Shown here: positions 1-7,107 of the stretch, piece by piece
How positions within the stretch are numbered: position 1 is the first letter of the stretch
Layout: every line of letters starts with the position of its first letter
Assembly (NCBI GenBank): GCA_050177075.1
Contig: JBFXHL010000098.1
Coordinates: forward strand, 1-8,730
Reading direction: 5' to 3'
From: UBA2239 sp050177075
Lineage (GTDB): Bacteria; Pseudomonadota; Gammaproteobacteria; Burkholderiales; UBA9220
DNA length: 8,730 nt
The notes under the pieces: model-generated
Databases searched by the model: none
The model's input: only the letters and a program-made list of their open reading frames with translations
Told to the model about the DNA's origin: nothing
Program-made: the position numbers and the translations under genes

Positions 1-2
1 AG

Positions 3-1724
3 CTGCGCCAGGAGGCGGCCGCCATCGGTTACCAACCCCGTTTCTCGGTGCAGGAAGCGGCCGATGCCAAGCACAACACGAGCGAGAATCTCAAGACCAC
101 CGACAAGGCGGAAATCCGCCGCCTCCAGGGGCGGATTTCCCTGTGGAAGAATGCCCTGGTATCGCCGGAGTTGGCCCTGAAGCAGGCCGAGGATGAAGCG
201 GAGCACCAGGCGGCCCGGGTCTACCTGACTTACCAGGATACCCTGCGGGCCTACCAGGCGATGGATTTCGACGATCTCATCCTGCGGCCGGTGGAGCTGC
301 TGCGCGACCACCCGGCGGTGCTGGAGAAGTGGCAGAACAAGCTGCGCTACCTGCTGATCGACGAATACCAGGATACCAACGCCTGCCAGTATCAGCTCCT
401 GCGGCTGCTGGCGGGGGTGAAGGGCATGTTCACCGCCGTGGGGGACGACGACCAGGCCATCTACGCCTGGCGCGGCGCCGACGCCAACAACCTGCGCCTG
501 CTGCAGGAGGACTACCCGCGGCTGCAGGTGGTGAAGCTGGAGCAGAACTACCGCTCCACCCTGCGCATCCTGCGCTCCGCCAATACCCTCATCGCCAACA
601 ACACCAAGCTGTTCGAGAAAAAGTTGTGGAGCGAACTCGGCCTCGGCGACCCGATCCAGGTCATGACCGCCAAGAACGACGAGCACGAGGCGGAGACGGT
701 GGTGATGCGCCTGCTGGCCCACAAGTTCCAGAACCGCACCCGCTTCGGCGACTACGCCATCCTTTACCGGGGCAATCACCAGGCGCGGGTGTTCGAGCAG
801 GTGCTGCGCAACGAGCGGGTGCCCTATCAGCTTTCCGGTGGCAGCTCTTTCTTCGATAAGGCGGAAATCAAGGACCTGACCGCGTACCTGCGGCTGATCG
901 CCAATTCCGACGACGACCCCGCCTTCATCCGCGCCGTCACCACGCCCAAGCGGGGAGTGGGCGCCCAGACCCTGGAGGCGCTCGGCCAATACGCCGCCGG
1001 GCGCCATATCAGCCTGTTCGCGGCGGTGTTCGAGGAAGGGCTCGCCCACCAGCTGGCCCCCCGGCAACTGGAACCCCTGCGGGAGTTCGCCGGCTTTCTC
1101 AACCGTCTGCAGTATCGGGCGGAGCGGGAGCCGGCGCCGCAGATCATGAGCGACCTGCTCGCGGCCATCGACTACGAGACCTATCTCTACGACGCCGAAG
1201 AGCCGCGGGCCGCCGAGACGAAGTGGAAGAACGTGCAGGACTTCGTCGGCTGGATCAACCGCAAGGCCGAGGAGGACGAAAAAAGCCTGGTGGAGCTGGC
1301 CCAGACCATCGCCCTCATCAACATGCTGGAAAACCGCGAGGACGGCGAAGTGGACGCGGTGAAGCTGTCCACCCTCCATGCCGCCAAGGGCCTGGAGTAT
1401 CCCCACGTCTTCCTGGTGGGGGTGGAAGAAGGCATTCTGCCCCACAAGGAGTGCCAGGAACCGGAAAAGGTGGAAGAGGAGCGGCGCTTGATGTACGTGG
1501 GCGTGACCCGGGCCCAGCGCAGCCTATCCATGACCTACTGCCTGAAGCGCAAACGGGGTGGGGAGTGGCAGGCCTGCGAGCCGTCCCGCTTCATCGCCGA
1601 ATTGTCCCAGGAGGACCTGCGCTACAGCGGCCGGGAGACGGCGCCGACGGAGGAGACCAAGGCCGAGGGCAACGCCCGTTTGGCGCAGCTGAAGGCGATG
1701 CTGGGGAAGAAGGACGCAGCCTGA
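3..1724 (+). CDS. rep: ATP-dependent DNA helicase Rep (5'-truncated by window edge)
   Basis: This is a superfamily 1A 3'-to-5' DNA helicase, which in the family unwinds duplex DNA and helps replication forks pass protein roadblocks. The reading frame is open to the left edge, so the start and the Walker A motif lie outside; about 573 codons are present, against roughly 670 for a full Rep. Visible motifs in order are motif II LLIDEYQDT (351-377), motif III GDDDQAIYAWRGA (441-479), motif IV EQNYRS (540-557), motif V STLHAAKGLEY (near 1368-1400) and motif VI EERRLMYVGVTRAQ (near 1477-1518). The stretch ILYRGNHQARVFEQ followed by SGGSSFFDKAEIKDL closely resembles Escherichia coli Rep, which favours Rep over UvrD or PcrA. 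GTG at 48 is an internal valine codon. The gene ends in TGA, 21 bases before a strong hairpin terminator. The naming is confident; only the N-terminus is missing. Confidence 0.96.
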   Translation: MRQEAAAIGYQPRFSVQEAADAKHNTSENLKTTDKAEIRRLQGRISLWKNALVSPELALKQAEDEAEHQAARVYLTYQDTLRAYQAMDFDDLILRPVELLRDHPAVLEKWQNKLRYLLIDEYQDTNACQYQLLRLLAGVKGMFTAVGDDDQAIYAWRGADANNLRLLQEDYPRLQVVKLEQNYRSTLRILRSANTLIANNTKLFEKKLWSELGLGDPIQVMTAKNDEHEAETVVMRLLAHKFQNRTRFGDYAILYRGNHQARVFEQVLRNERVPYQLSGGSSFFDKAEIKDLTAYLRLIANSDDDPAFIRAVTTPKRGVGAQTLEALGQYAAGRHISLFAAVFEEGLAHQLAPRQLEPLREFAGFLNRLQYRAEREPAPQIMSDLLAAIDYETYLYDAEEPRAAETKWKNVQDFVGWINRKAEEDEKSLVELAQTIALINMLENREDGEVDAVKLSTLHAAKGLEYPHVFLVGVEEGILPHKECQEPEKVEEERRLMYVGVTRAQRSLSMTYCLKRKRGGEWQACEPSRFIAELSQEDLRYSGRETAPTEETKAEGNARLAQLKAMLGKKDAA

Positions 1725-1745
1725 TCGCGGAGATCGATGGGCAAC

Positions 1746-1774
1746 AAAAAAGGCGCGGTTTCCCGCGCCTTTTT
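1746..1774. terminator. Bidirectional intrinsic terminator between rep and cytochrome c
   Basis: A perfect 7-bp GC stem (GGCGCGG at 1752-1758, CCGCGCC at 1763-1769) has a TTTC loop. It is flanked by six A on the left (1746-1751) and five T on the right (1770-1774), so the A and T runs extend the stem and give a U-tract on both strands. It lies between the two convergent stop codons (1724 and 1791) and probably ends both transcripts. Confidence 0.9.
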
Positions 1775-1790
1775 CGTGGAGGCGGAACCT

Positions 1791-2582
1791 TTACTTGGAT
1801 TGGCTCACCATGTAGTCCACGGCTGCCTTCACTTCGGCGTCGGACAGGCCGGGGTTGCCGCCTTTGGCGGGCATGGCGCCGCTCTTGCCGGTGAAGCCGC
1901 CGAGAGCATGCTTGTACAGGGTGTCCTTGCCTTGGCCGATGCGGGGGCCCCAGGCGCCCTTGTCGCCTACCTTGGGAGCGCCGGCAGCGCCGGTGGCATG
2001 GCAGGCCTGGCAGGTGCCTTCGAACACCTTCTTGCCGTCGACGGCGCCGCCAGCATCAGCGGCGGCAGCGGGGGCTTCGGCCTTCTTGGGTTCGGGGGCC
2101 TTGAAGTTGGCGCCGGACTGGTTGGCCATGAAGGCCACGGCACCGGCCACTTCGTCGTCGCTCAGGTCGGCAGCGCCGCCGCGGGCGGGCATGGCGCGGA
2201 TGCCGCTAATGGCGTGCTTGACCAGGGTGTCGTAACCCTGGCTGATGCGGGGACCCCAGTCGCCCTTGCTGCCGATCTTGGGAGCGTTCAGGGCGCCAGT
2301 GGCGTGACAGGCGGAACATACGGCTTTCACCACTTCTTCGCCGCTCTTGCCGCCGGCAGCGGCAGCGCCGCCCTCGGCGGTGGCGATTTCGGCTACGGGC
2401 TTGATGCGCTCGGCGACGGCAGCACCGTCTTTTTCGGCATCGGGAGCGCCGAAGTTGGCGACATAATGCCTGACGTGACCAGTAATCAGCACGGCAACGA
2501 TCAGAACCGGAACCAAGCCACCAACAACAGCCAGCAGAAACTGGGTGACGGTAGTCTTGGGCATAGAGTGGTGTTCGCTCAT
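1791..2582 (-). CDS. Membrane-anchored diheme cytochrome c (cytochrome c5 family)
   Basis: A 263-residue electron-transfer protein predicted to be tethered to the inner membrane, with its hemes in the periplasm. The N-terminus is short and hydrophilic, then residues about 15-37 form one hydrophobic helix (FLLAVVGGLVPVLIVAVLI) that looks like an uncleaved anchor. Two class I heme domains follow, with CSACH at 89-93 and CQACH at 191-195. Methionines in matching MPA(R/K)GG contexts (M131, M237) are the likely distal ligands. Both domains share a WGPRI motif and an SD(D/A)EV motif, so the protein arose by internal duplication. An Ala/Pro/Lys linker (about 161-183) joins them. The ATG has a good ribosome site, AAGGA with a 6-base spacer. 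No oxidase or reductase genes are adjacent, so its redox partners cannot be read from the context. Such proteins usually donate electrons to terminal oxidases or other reductases, which here is inference. Confidence 0.92.
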   Translation of the reverse strand: MSEHHSMPKTTVTQFLLAVVGGLVPVLIVAVLITGHVRHYVANFGAPDAEKDGAAVAERIKPVAEIATAEGGAAAAGGKSGEEVVKAVCSACHATGALNAPKIGSKGDWGPRISQGYDTLVKHAISGIRAMPARGGAADLSDDEVAGAVAFMANQSGANFKAPEPKKAEAPAAAADAGGAVDGKKVFEGTCQACHATGAAGAPKVGDKGAWGPRIGQGKDTLYKHALGGFTGKSGAMPAKGGNPGLSDAEVKAAVDYMVSQSK

Positions 2583-2619
2583 GGTATGTCCTTAGGGATT
2601 AGTATTTCAAAAGGTGCTA

Positions 2620-2647
2620 ATTATAATCAGATTTAAGCGAGGCGCAA
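2620..2647 (-). promoter_or_regulatory. Candidate sigma70 promoter of the cytochrome c gene
   Basis: On the minus strand a perfect TATAAT (2625 down to 2620) has TTGCGC (2647 down to 2642) 16 bases upstream. This would start transcription near 2613, leaving a leader of about 30 bases before the ATG at 2582. The region is notably AT-rich compared with its surroundings. The -35 element matches only in its TTG. Confidence 0.55.
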
Positions 2648-2658
2648 TCGAAGGGTGA

Positions 2659-2687
2659 TAGACGGCGGGGGAAAAAGCGGCTATGCT
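2659..2687 (+). promoter_or_regulatory. Candidate promoter of tRNA-Arg
   Basis: TAGACG (2659-2664) and TATGCT (2682-2687) are separated by 17 bases; each matches the sigma70 consensus at 4 of 6 positions. The start would be near 2694, just ahead of the mature tRNA 5' end at 2699. A second option is the TATAAT at 2622-2627, which reads in both directions, but it has no good -35 on this strand. Confidence 0.4.
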
Positions 2688-2698
2688 TCACGTCTTTC

Positions 2699-2775
<77 letters not shown>

Positions 2776-2821
2776 GCTTCCTTTCCCATCGATTCCATCC
2801 CTTATCCTTACGCAACAACGG

Positions 2822-2846
2822 GCAGACCATCGGTTTTTCTGTCTGC
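2822..2846. promoter_or_regulatory. Inverted repeat upstream of nikR, possible operator
   Basis: GCAGAC (2822-2827) and GTCTGC (2841-2846) form a perfect 6-base dyad with a 13-base gap, just upstream of the presumed nikR promoter. NikR proteins bind widely spaced dyads (in E. coli GTATGA, 16 bases, TCATAC), so autoregulation is conceivable. The half-sites do not match that known operator, and a dyad of this size could occur by chance in a region this long. It is not followed by a T run, so it is not an intrinsic terminator for the tRNA. Confidence 0.25.
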
Positions 2847-2852
2847 ACAGAG

Positions 2853-2881
2853 TTCCTCCTTTCCTGTCCGAACCCTATAAT
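2853..2881 (+). promoter_or_regulatory. Candidate nikR promoter
   Basis: A perfect TATAAT at 2876-2881 lies 34 bases ahead of the GTG start. Seventeen bases upstream the -35 position holds TTCCTC (2853-2858), a poor match, which would suit a promoter that is weak or depends on an activator. The predicted start is near 2888. Confidence 0.5.
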
Positions 2882-2914
2882 TCGACTGCATCCATATTTT
2901 TGCGGAGGTCCGGA

Positions 2915-3370
2915 GTGGAACGACTGACGATGTCGCTGACGGAGGAACTGGCCAAGCAGTTCGACGATTTCATCCGCGACAAGGGGTACACCAACCGTTC
3001 CGAGGCCCTGCGCGACCTGATGCGTGAAAGGCTGGAGCAGGAGCGGCTCAAGGCCTCGGAGGACGGCGGCTATTGCGTTGCCGCCCTGACCTACGTTTAC
3101 AACCACCACGAACTCGATCTGGCCGGCCGACTGGCGGCCTCCCACCACGAGCACCATGACCTGACCCTGGCGACCCAGCATGTCCACCTGGACCATGACA
3201 ATTGCCTGGAGACGGTGCTGTTGCGTGGCCCGGTAAAGGCGGTGCGCGCCTTTGCCGATGGCGTGATCGCCGAGCGGGGGGTGCGCCACGGCAAGCTGCA
3301 CATGATACCGGTGGCCATGGCAGAAGAGGTTCACTCCCACGGTCACGTTCACAGTCATCCCATCACCTGA
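2915..3370 (+). CDS. nikR: Nickel-responsive transcriptional regulator NikR with His-rich tail
   Basis: A 151-residue ribbon-helix-helix repressor that, in its family, binds Ni(II) and shuts off nickel uptake genes. I chose the GTG at 2915 because GGAGGT lies 5 bases upstream and because it yields the conserved N-terminal strand MERLTMS, aligned with E. coli MQRVTIT (DNA-contacting positions R3, T5, S7). The ribbon-helix-helix runs through about residue 45, including GYTNRSEALRDLM. The metal-binding ACT-like domain follows (about 53-133). The four high-affinity nickel ligands are present with exact family spacing: H78, H89, H91 and C97 (E. coli H76, H87, H89, C95). Oddly, the protein continues about 18 residues past the usual end into a tail with alternating histidines (H140, H142, H144, H146, H148). 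No nickel transporter, hydrogenase or urease genes are nearby, so its targets lie elsewhere. Confidence 0.95.
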   Translation: MERLTMSLTEELAKQFDDFIRDKGYTNRSEALRDLMRERLEQERLKASEDGGYCVAALTYVYNHHELDLAGRLAASHHEHHDLTLATQHVHLDHDNCLETVLLRGPVKAVRAFADGVIAERGVRHGKLHMIPVAMAEEVHSHGHVHSHPIT

Positions 3371-3376
3371 TATTCC

Positions 3377-3414
3377 GCAAGGGCGGAAATTTCTGCCGCC
3401 TTGCTTGGTTGTTT
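3377..3414 (+). terminator. Probable intrinsic terminator after nikR
   Basis: GCAAGGGCGG (3377-3386) pairs with CCGCCTTGC (3396-3404) as a 9-bp stem with one bulged G and a 9-base loop. It is followed by an interrupted T-rich stretch, TTGGTTGTTT (3405-3414). It starts 6 bases after the nikR stop codon. The stem is strong and the U-tract imperfect. Confidence 0.6.
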
Positions 3415-3522
3415 AAATTCCAATCGCTTGCTGTATCAATACATTAGATGTGTGGTACGGCGCTTGCTCGCGTTCTTCAAAACCCACCGCTGAAGGTGGC
3501 GAAACATTTTGAGGAGAGCATG

Positions 3523-4545
3523 ATGAAAATCGCAGAGTCGAGCGTGGCGCTGGCGGGCGAGCATCGGCTGGAAGAAAGCCGGGAAAGCAGCGACAGCATG
3601 AAAGTATTCGTTTCCGGAGGCTGGAAAGGATTCGGCGAGGTGTTTGACGACCGCGTGCGCAACGATAAGGACGCCGCTCCCACCGAGGCGCCTGCCAAGA
3701 TCCGGGTGCGTTCGGGGCAGGGCAAGGAGGCGGAGTCGCTGATCCTGCAATTGCTGTTGGCAATCCTCGACATCATCAAGAAGGAAAAGGGTGGCAGTGA
3801 GGCCGACGGTTTATTTGCCCATTGTCCCCGCCAGAACAGCCGTTCCGTGCAAACGGTGCAGGATGTGGAACCCTTGCAGGTAGAAGTGACTACCCGCCAC
3901 GCCGAACGGGTGAGCGAACAGGAATGCACGGCGTTTTCCGCTTGCGGCAAGGTGGTATCGGCGGACGGGCGGGAGATGAATTTCAATCTGGATTTACATA
4001 TGTCACGCCACTACGAACACGAAGAAACAACGGAAACGGGCCGGCGCAGCTATCAGTTGAAGGATCCCCTGGTCATCAATTTTTCAGGCTCGGCGGCATC
4101 CCTGGCCGATACCCGCTTCGACTTCGACCTGGAAGGAAACGGGACCCTCGAAGCCATTCCTTATCTGGCCTCCGGTAGCGGTTTTCTCGCCCTGGACAAG
4201 AATGGCGACGGCAAGGTGAGCGACGGCAAGGAGTTGTTCGGTGCCATCAGCGGCAACGGCTTTGCCGACCTGGCCGCTTACGACAGCAACCATGACGGCT
4301 GGATCGACGACAGCGACCCGGTGTTTGGCCATTTGCTGGTCTGGGGGTGGGACAAGGCAGGGCAGGAGTCTTTGGAGTCGGCCAAGGGTGCCGGGGTGGG
4401 GGCGCTATATCTCGGCTCGGCCGCGACGCCGTTTTCCTTGAAGGATAGTGAGAAGGGCCTTCAGGGGCAGATTCGCGCCAGCGGCATCTATCTTGCCGAG
4501 GATGGGTCGGTGGGCAGCTTGCAGCAGGTGGACGTGGCGGTTTAG
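3523..4545 (+). CDS. Conserved hypothetical protein with degenerate EF-hand calcium loops
   Basis: A protein of 340 residues with no gene name that I recognise. The start at 3523 has GAGGAG (3511-3516) 6 bases upstream. An adjacent ATG at 3520 is possible but would have a spacer of only 3 bases. No signal peptide or clear membrane span is visible; residues 73-85 form a short hydrophobic helix followed by lysines. The C-terminal half carries EF-hand-type loops: DKNGDGKVSDGKE starting at residue 225 and DSNHDGWIDDSD starting at 254. A weaker DLEGNG loop starts at 202. The framework DPLVINF, GFLALDKNGDG, ELFG, GFADLAAYDSNHDG, DP.FG.LLVW is a pattern I recall from many proteobacterial proteins, both stand-alone and in the ends of large secreted calcium-binding proteins. 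Calcium binding is a reasonable inference; the biological role is unknown. The leader holds a small hairpin (CCACC 3484-3488, GGTGG 3495-3499) and no promoter I would defend. The gene overlaps anmK tail to tail. Confidence 0.8.
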   Translation: MKIAESSVALAGEHRLEESRESSDSMKVFVSGGWKGFGEVFDDRVRNDKDAAPTEAPAKIRVRSGQGKEAESLILQLLLAILDIIKKEKGGSEADGLFAHCPRQNSRSVQTVQDVEPLQVEVTTRHAERVSEQECTAFSACGKVVSADGREMNFNLDLHMSRHYEHEETTETGRRSYQLKDPLVINFSGSAASLADTRFDFDLEGNGTLEAIPYLASGSGFLALDKNGDGKVSDGKELFGAISGNGFADLAAYDSNHDGWIDDSDPVFGHLLVWGWDKAGQESLESAKGAGVGALYLGSAATPFSLKDSEKGLQGQIRASGIYLAEDGSVGSLQQVDVAV

Positions 4546-5639
4546 GCCGGGTAGATCGCCCCGAGCACGCAAGGATGCCGTGCCCCGGTTACCGCCGGCA
4601 GATTGCCGGCCATGCCGGCGAGCGTTTGCCGCGCCAGCCAGGCAAATGCCGCGGCTTCCACCCAGTCGGCCGGAATGCCGAGGTCGTCCGTCAGGCCGAT
4701 GCTCAAGCCGGTCAGGGTGGCGAGGCGTTGCCGCAGGGCGCCGTTATGGGCGCCGCCGCCGCACAGGTAGATTTCCTCTGCTCCCGGGCAGTGCTTGCCG
4801 ATGGCGTCGGCAATGGCCCGGGCCGTTAGTTCAAGCAGCGTTGCCTGGACATCCCGGGCGTCGTATTCCGGTTTCAGGTGGCCTTCCAGCCAGGTGGAAT
4901 GGAAATCGTCGCGGCCGGTGCTCTTGGGCGGCGTCAGGGCAAAGAAAGGGTGGGCGAGCAGTACGGTCAGCAGTTCGCCGATGACGGTGCCGCCCGCTGC
5001 CCATTCCCCGTTGCGGTCAAAGGGCTGGCCGGTATGTTTTTCGCACCAGCCATCCAGCAACAGTCCGCCCGGGCCGCAGTCGAAGCCGAGGGCGTCGCCT
5101 TCCGTCGGCAGCCAGGTGAGGTTGCTGATGCCGCCGATGTTGACGATGACCCGCTTGCGGCGGGGGTGACGGAAGGCTCCCGCGTGGAAGGCGGGCACCA
5201 GGGGCGCGCCCTGGCCGCCGGCGGCGATGTCGCGGCTGCGGAAGTCCCCGACGACGGCGATGCCGCTGAGTTCCGCCAGAAGCGCCGGATTGTTGAGTTG
5301 CAGGGTGTAGCCAAGGTCCGGGCGGTGGCGCACGGTTTGGCCGTGGCAGCCGATGGCGGTTACCTGATCGGCCCGAGCGCCGCTTTCCTTGAGCAGGTCG
5401 GCGATGGCGGCGGCGTAGCGGCGGGCCAGTTCGTTGGCGGCCAGGGCGGCTGTTTCCAGTTCGTTGGCGCTGGCGTGGTTCAGGCCGAGAAGGATGCGGC
5501 GCAGATCGTCGGGAAAGGGGTGAAACAGCGCGTGACGGAGACGGCAGGCACCCTCTTGGTCGATTTCAGCCAGGACGGCGTCGATGCCGTCCAGGCTGGT
5601 GCCGGACATCAGCCCGGCAAAGAGTGGCGTCGTTCCCAA
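4542..5639 (-). CDS. anmK: Anhydro-N-acetylmuramic acid kinase AnmK
   Basis: A cytoplasmic kinase of the murein recycling pathway: it opens and phosphorylates 1,6-anhydro-MurNAc to MurNAc-6-phosphate, using ATP. The 365 residues match the family length. Motifs are the N-terminal phosphate loop GLMSGTSLDGID (9-20), GCHGQTVRH (97-105), NIGGISNL (167-174), GFDCGPGGLLLDGW with D187 as the inferred catalytic aspartate, and the C-terminal EAAAFAWLA region. The start is a TTG (5637-5639), chosen because it restores the normal distance to the phosphate loop. The next upstream in-frame codon of note is the stop of the M23 gene, and the first ATG falls inside the motif. There is no good Shine-Dalgarno sequence, so translation is probably coupled to the upstream M23 gene, 9 bases away. 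Its TAA stop shares bases with the stop codon of the convergent hypothetical gene. Confidence 0.95.
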   Translation of the reverse strand: MGTTPLFAGLMSGTSLDGIDAVLAEIDQEGACRLRHALFHPFPDDLRRILLGLNHASANELETAALAANELARRYAAAIADLLKESGARADQVTAIGCHGQTVRHRPDLGYTLQLNNPALLAELSGIAVVGDFRSRDIAAGGQGAPLVPAFHAGAFRHPRRKRVIVNIGGISNLTWLPTEGDALGFDCGPGGLLLDGWCEKHTGQPFDRNGEWAAGGTVIGELLTVLLAHPFFALTPPKSTGRDDFHSTWLEGHLKPEYDARDVQATLLELTARAIADAIGKHCPGAEEIYLCGGGAHNGALRQRLATLTGLSIGLTDDLGIPADWVEAAAFAWLARQTLAGMAGNLPAVTGARHPCVLGAIYPA

Positions 5640-5648
5640 GTCAGTGGG

Positions 5649-6965
5649 CTATTCCAGCGAGGCCAGGTTGGTGCCGCGCAGGAGATCCAGCTTGGCGGCG
5701 AGGGTTTTCTCGTGGCTGGCGAAGTCGGCCCGATATTTCGGCGCGAGGGGGAAGGCCGTCGGCAGGGCCACCGTCAGAGGATTGCGCTGCACGCCATCGA
5801 CGCGGAACTCATAGTGCAGGTGCGGGCCCGTGGCCATGCCGGTCATGCCCACGTAGCCGATCACGTCGCCCTGGCTGATTTTGCTGCCTTTGTGCAGGCC
5901 CTTGGCGAAGCCTTTCAGGTGACCGTAGGCGGTGCTGTAATGGCCGTTGTGCTGGATGACGACAAGGTTGCCGTAACCCCGCTGGACGCCGGCGAAGGCC
6001 ACCACGCCGTCCGCCACGGATTTGACCTTGGTGCCCATGGGGGCGCCGTAGTCAACGCCCTTGTGGGCCCGCCATTCCTTGAGGATGGGATGGAAACGCA
6101 TGGAGAAGCCGGAGGTGATGCGGGAAAATTCCAGGGGCGACTTGAGGAAGGCCTTGCGCAAATTCTTGCCGTCCGGCGTGTAGTAGCCTTCGTGGCCTTC
6201 GCGGTCCTTGTAGTAGATGGCGCGGTAGGTCTTGCCGTTGTTGGTGAACTCCGCCGCCAGGATGCGGCCGGTTTTCACCAGGGTGCCCTTGTTGTAGGCC
6301 GTTTCGTAGACCACGCTGAAATGGTCGCCGCGGCGCAAGTCGAGATGGAAGTCGATCTCGGAGGAAAAGATGTCGGCCAACTGGGTGGCGATGGCGTCGG
6401 GGATGTTGGCGGCATCGGTGGCGCCGAAGAGGGAGCTGCGAATGGTGGCGGACTTCATCTCCACCCGGTTGTCCAGGACGGCGGCTTCTTCCACCGTCTT
6501 GAAAGTGTCTCCGTCTTTTTCCACTTTCAGCACGGTATCGCTGTTGAGGAGGTAGCGCAGCGACAGCAGGTCCCCGTCATCGGTGGTGCGGGCTTCGACG
6601 ATTTTTCCCGGGATCAGCAGCTGGAGCGTTTTGGCGTCCTTGGCACTTTTCAGGAATTCGGCGATGTTCTCGCTGTTCACGTCCAGGCGGGAAAGGAGGG
6701 CGGCGATAGTATCGCCGCGCTGGATTCGTTCTTCGCGCCAGAAGTTTTCGCTGGCCAGGGGAGTCGAGGCAGCCGCCGGCACGGGCAGGCTTTCCACGAC
6801 GGTTTTGACCTGGATATTCTGGGTTTGGGTGCCGGGGGCGATGCCGAAAGCGGCAACCATGCCGAAGAGGGGGATGCTTGAGAGGCCGATCAGCCAGCGG
6901 ATGCGGATTTTTCGTTCATCGGGGGGAGGGGTTTGCGCTAAAATTCCGTCTTTGCCATGTTGCAT
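5649..6965 (-). CDS. M23 family metallopeptidase, MepM/OapA-like (murein DD-endopeptidase)
   Basis: A 438-residue envelope zinc peptidase expected to cleave peptide cross-links of peptidoglycan. A cytoplasmic N-terminus (with RKIRIR before the membrane) leads into one hydrophobic segment at about 24-43, which anchors or exports the protein. Residues about 80-125 form a LysM/OapA-like region (IQRGDTIAALLSRL). A central domain precedes the C-terminal LytM/M23 domain (about 285-400). The full active site is there: HKGVD (H301 and D305 as zinc ligands), H349 in YGHL, and HLH at 382-384 (H384 as zinc ligand, H382 catalytic), so an active enzyme is expected. The conserved ITSGFSMRFHP lead-in is also present. 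The ATG has an AAGGGA ribosome site about 5 bases upstream. It is first in a two-gene unit with anmK, linking wall cleavage and recycling. mepM is the closest E. coli analogue, but I leave the symbol blank because paralogues are common. Confidence 0.93.
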   Translation of the reverse strand: MQHGKDGILAQTPPPDERKIRIRWLIGLSSIPLFGMVAAFGIAPGTQTQNIQVKTVVESLPVPAAASTPLASENFWREERIQRGDTIAALLSRLDVNSENIAEFLKSAKDAKTLQLLIPGKIVEARTTDDGDLLSLRYLLNSDTVLKVEKDGDTFKTVEEAAVLDNRVEMKSATIRSSLFGATDAANIPDAIATQLADIFSSEIDFHLDLRRGDHFSVVYETAYNKGTLVKTGRILAAEFTNNGKTYRAIYYKDREGHEGYYTPDGKNLRKAFLKSPLEFSRITSGFSMRFHPILKEWRAHKGVDYGAPMGTKVKSVADGVVAFAGVQRGYGNLVVIQHNGHYSTAYGHLKGFAKGLHKGSKISQGDVIGYVGMTGMATGPHLHYEFRVDGVQRNPLTVALPTAFPLAPKYRADFASHEKTLAAKLDLLRGTNLASLE

Positions 6966-7107
6966 AGCATTCCCTTGCTGTTTTTTTAGCCAGGCGCAAG
7001 CTTAACAAAAAAATACCGGCCCGCAAAGGAAAAATCCTTCTGTTTGGCCTCAAATTTGAATTGGAACTTGTTGAACCGAATAAGGTTTGTGAAAAGGAAG
7101 TCCGGGT

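Noticed and set aside
1737..2636. A 299-codon open frame on the plus strand over the cytochrome gene
   Set aside because: It is low-complexity Gly/Ala sequence exactly opposite a cytochrome with two CxxCH motifs, and it begins inside the terminator hairpin. It is a shadow frame.
3484..3499. Hairpin in the leader of the EF-hand-like gene as a possible riboswitch
   Set aside because: It has only a 5-bp stem and 6-base loop, lies outside the ribosome site, and does not fit any riboswitch consensus I know.
4878..6881. A 667-codon open frame on the plus strand spanning most of anmK and the M23 gene
   Set aside because: It is antisense to two genes with intact family motifs, is rich in Gly, Ala and Val with no recognisable domain, and follows from codon bias in GC-rich DNA plus the fact that anmK and the M23 gene are in the same frame.
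7025..7039. AAGGA/TCCTT hairpin in the M23-tyrS spacer as a terminator or attenuator
   Set aside because: The stem is only 5 weak base pairs between divergent genes and has no T run suited to termination in either direction.
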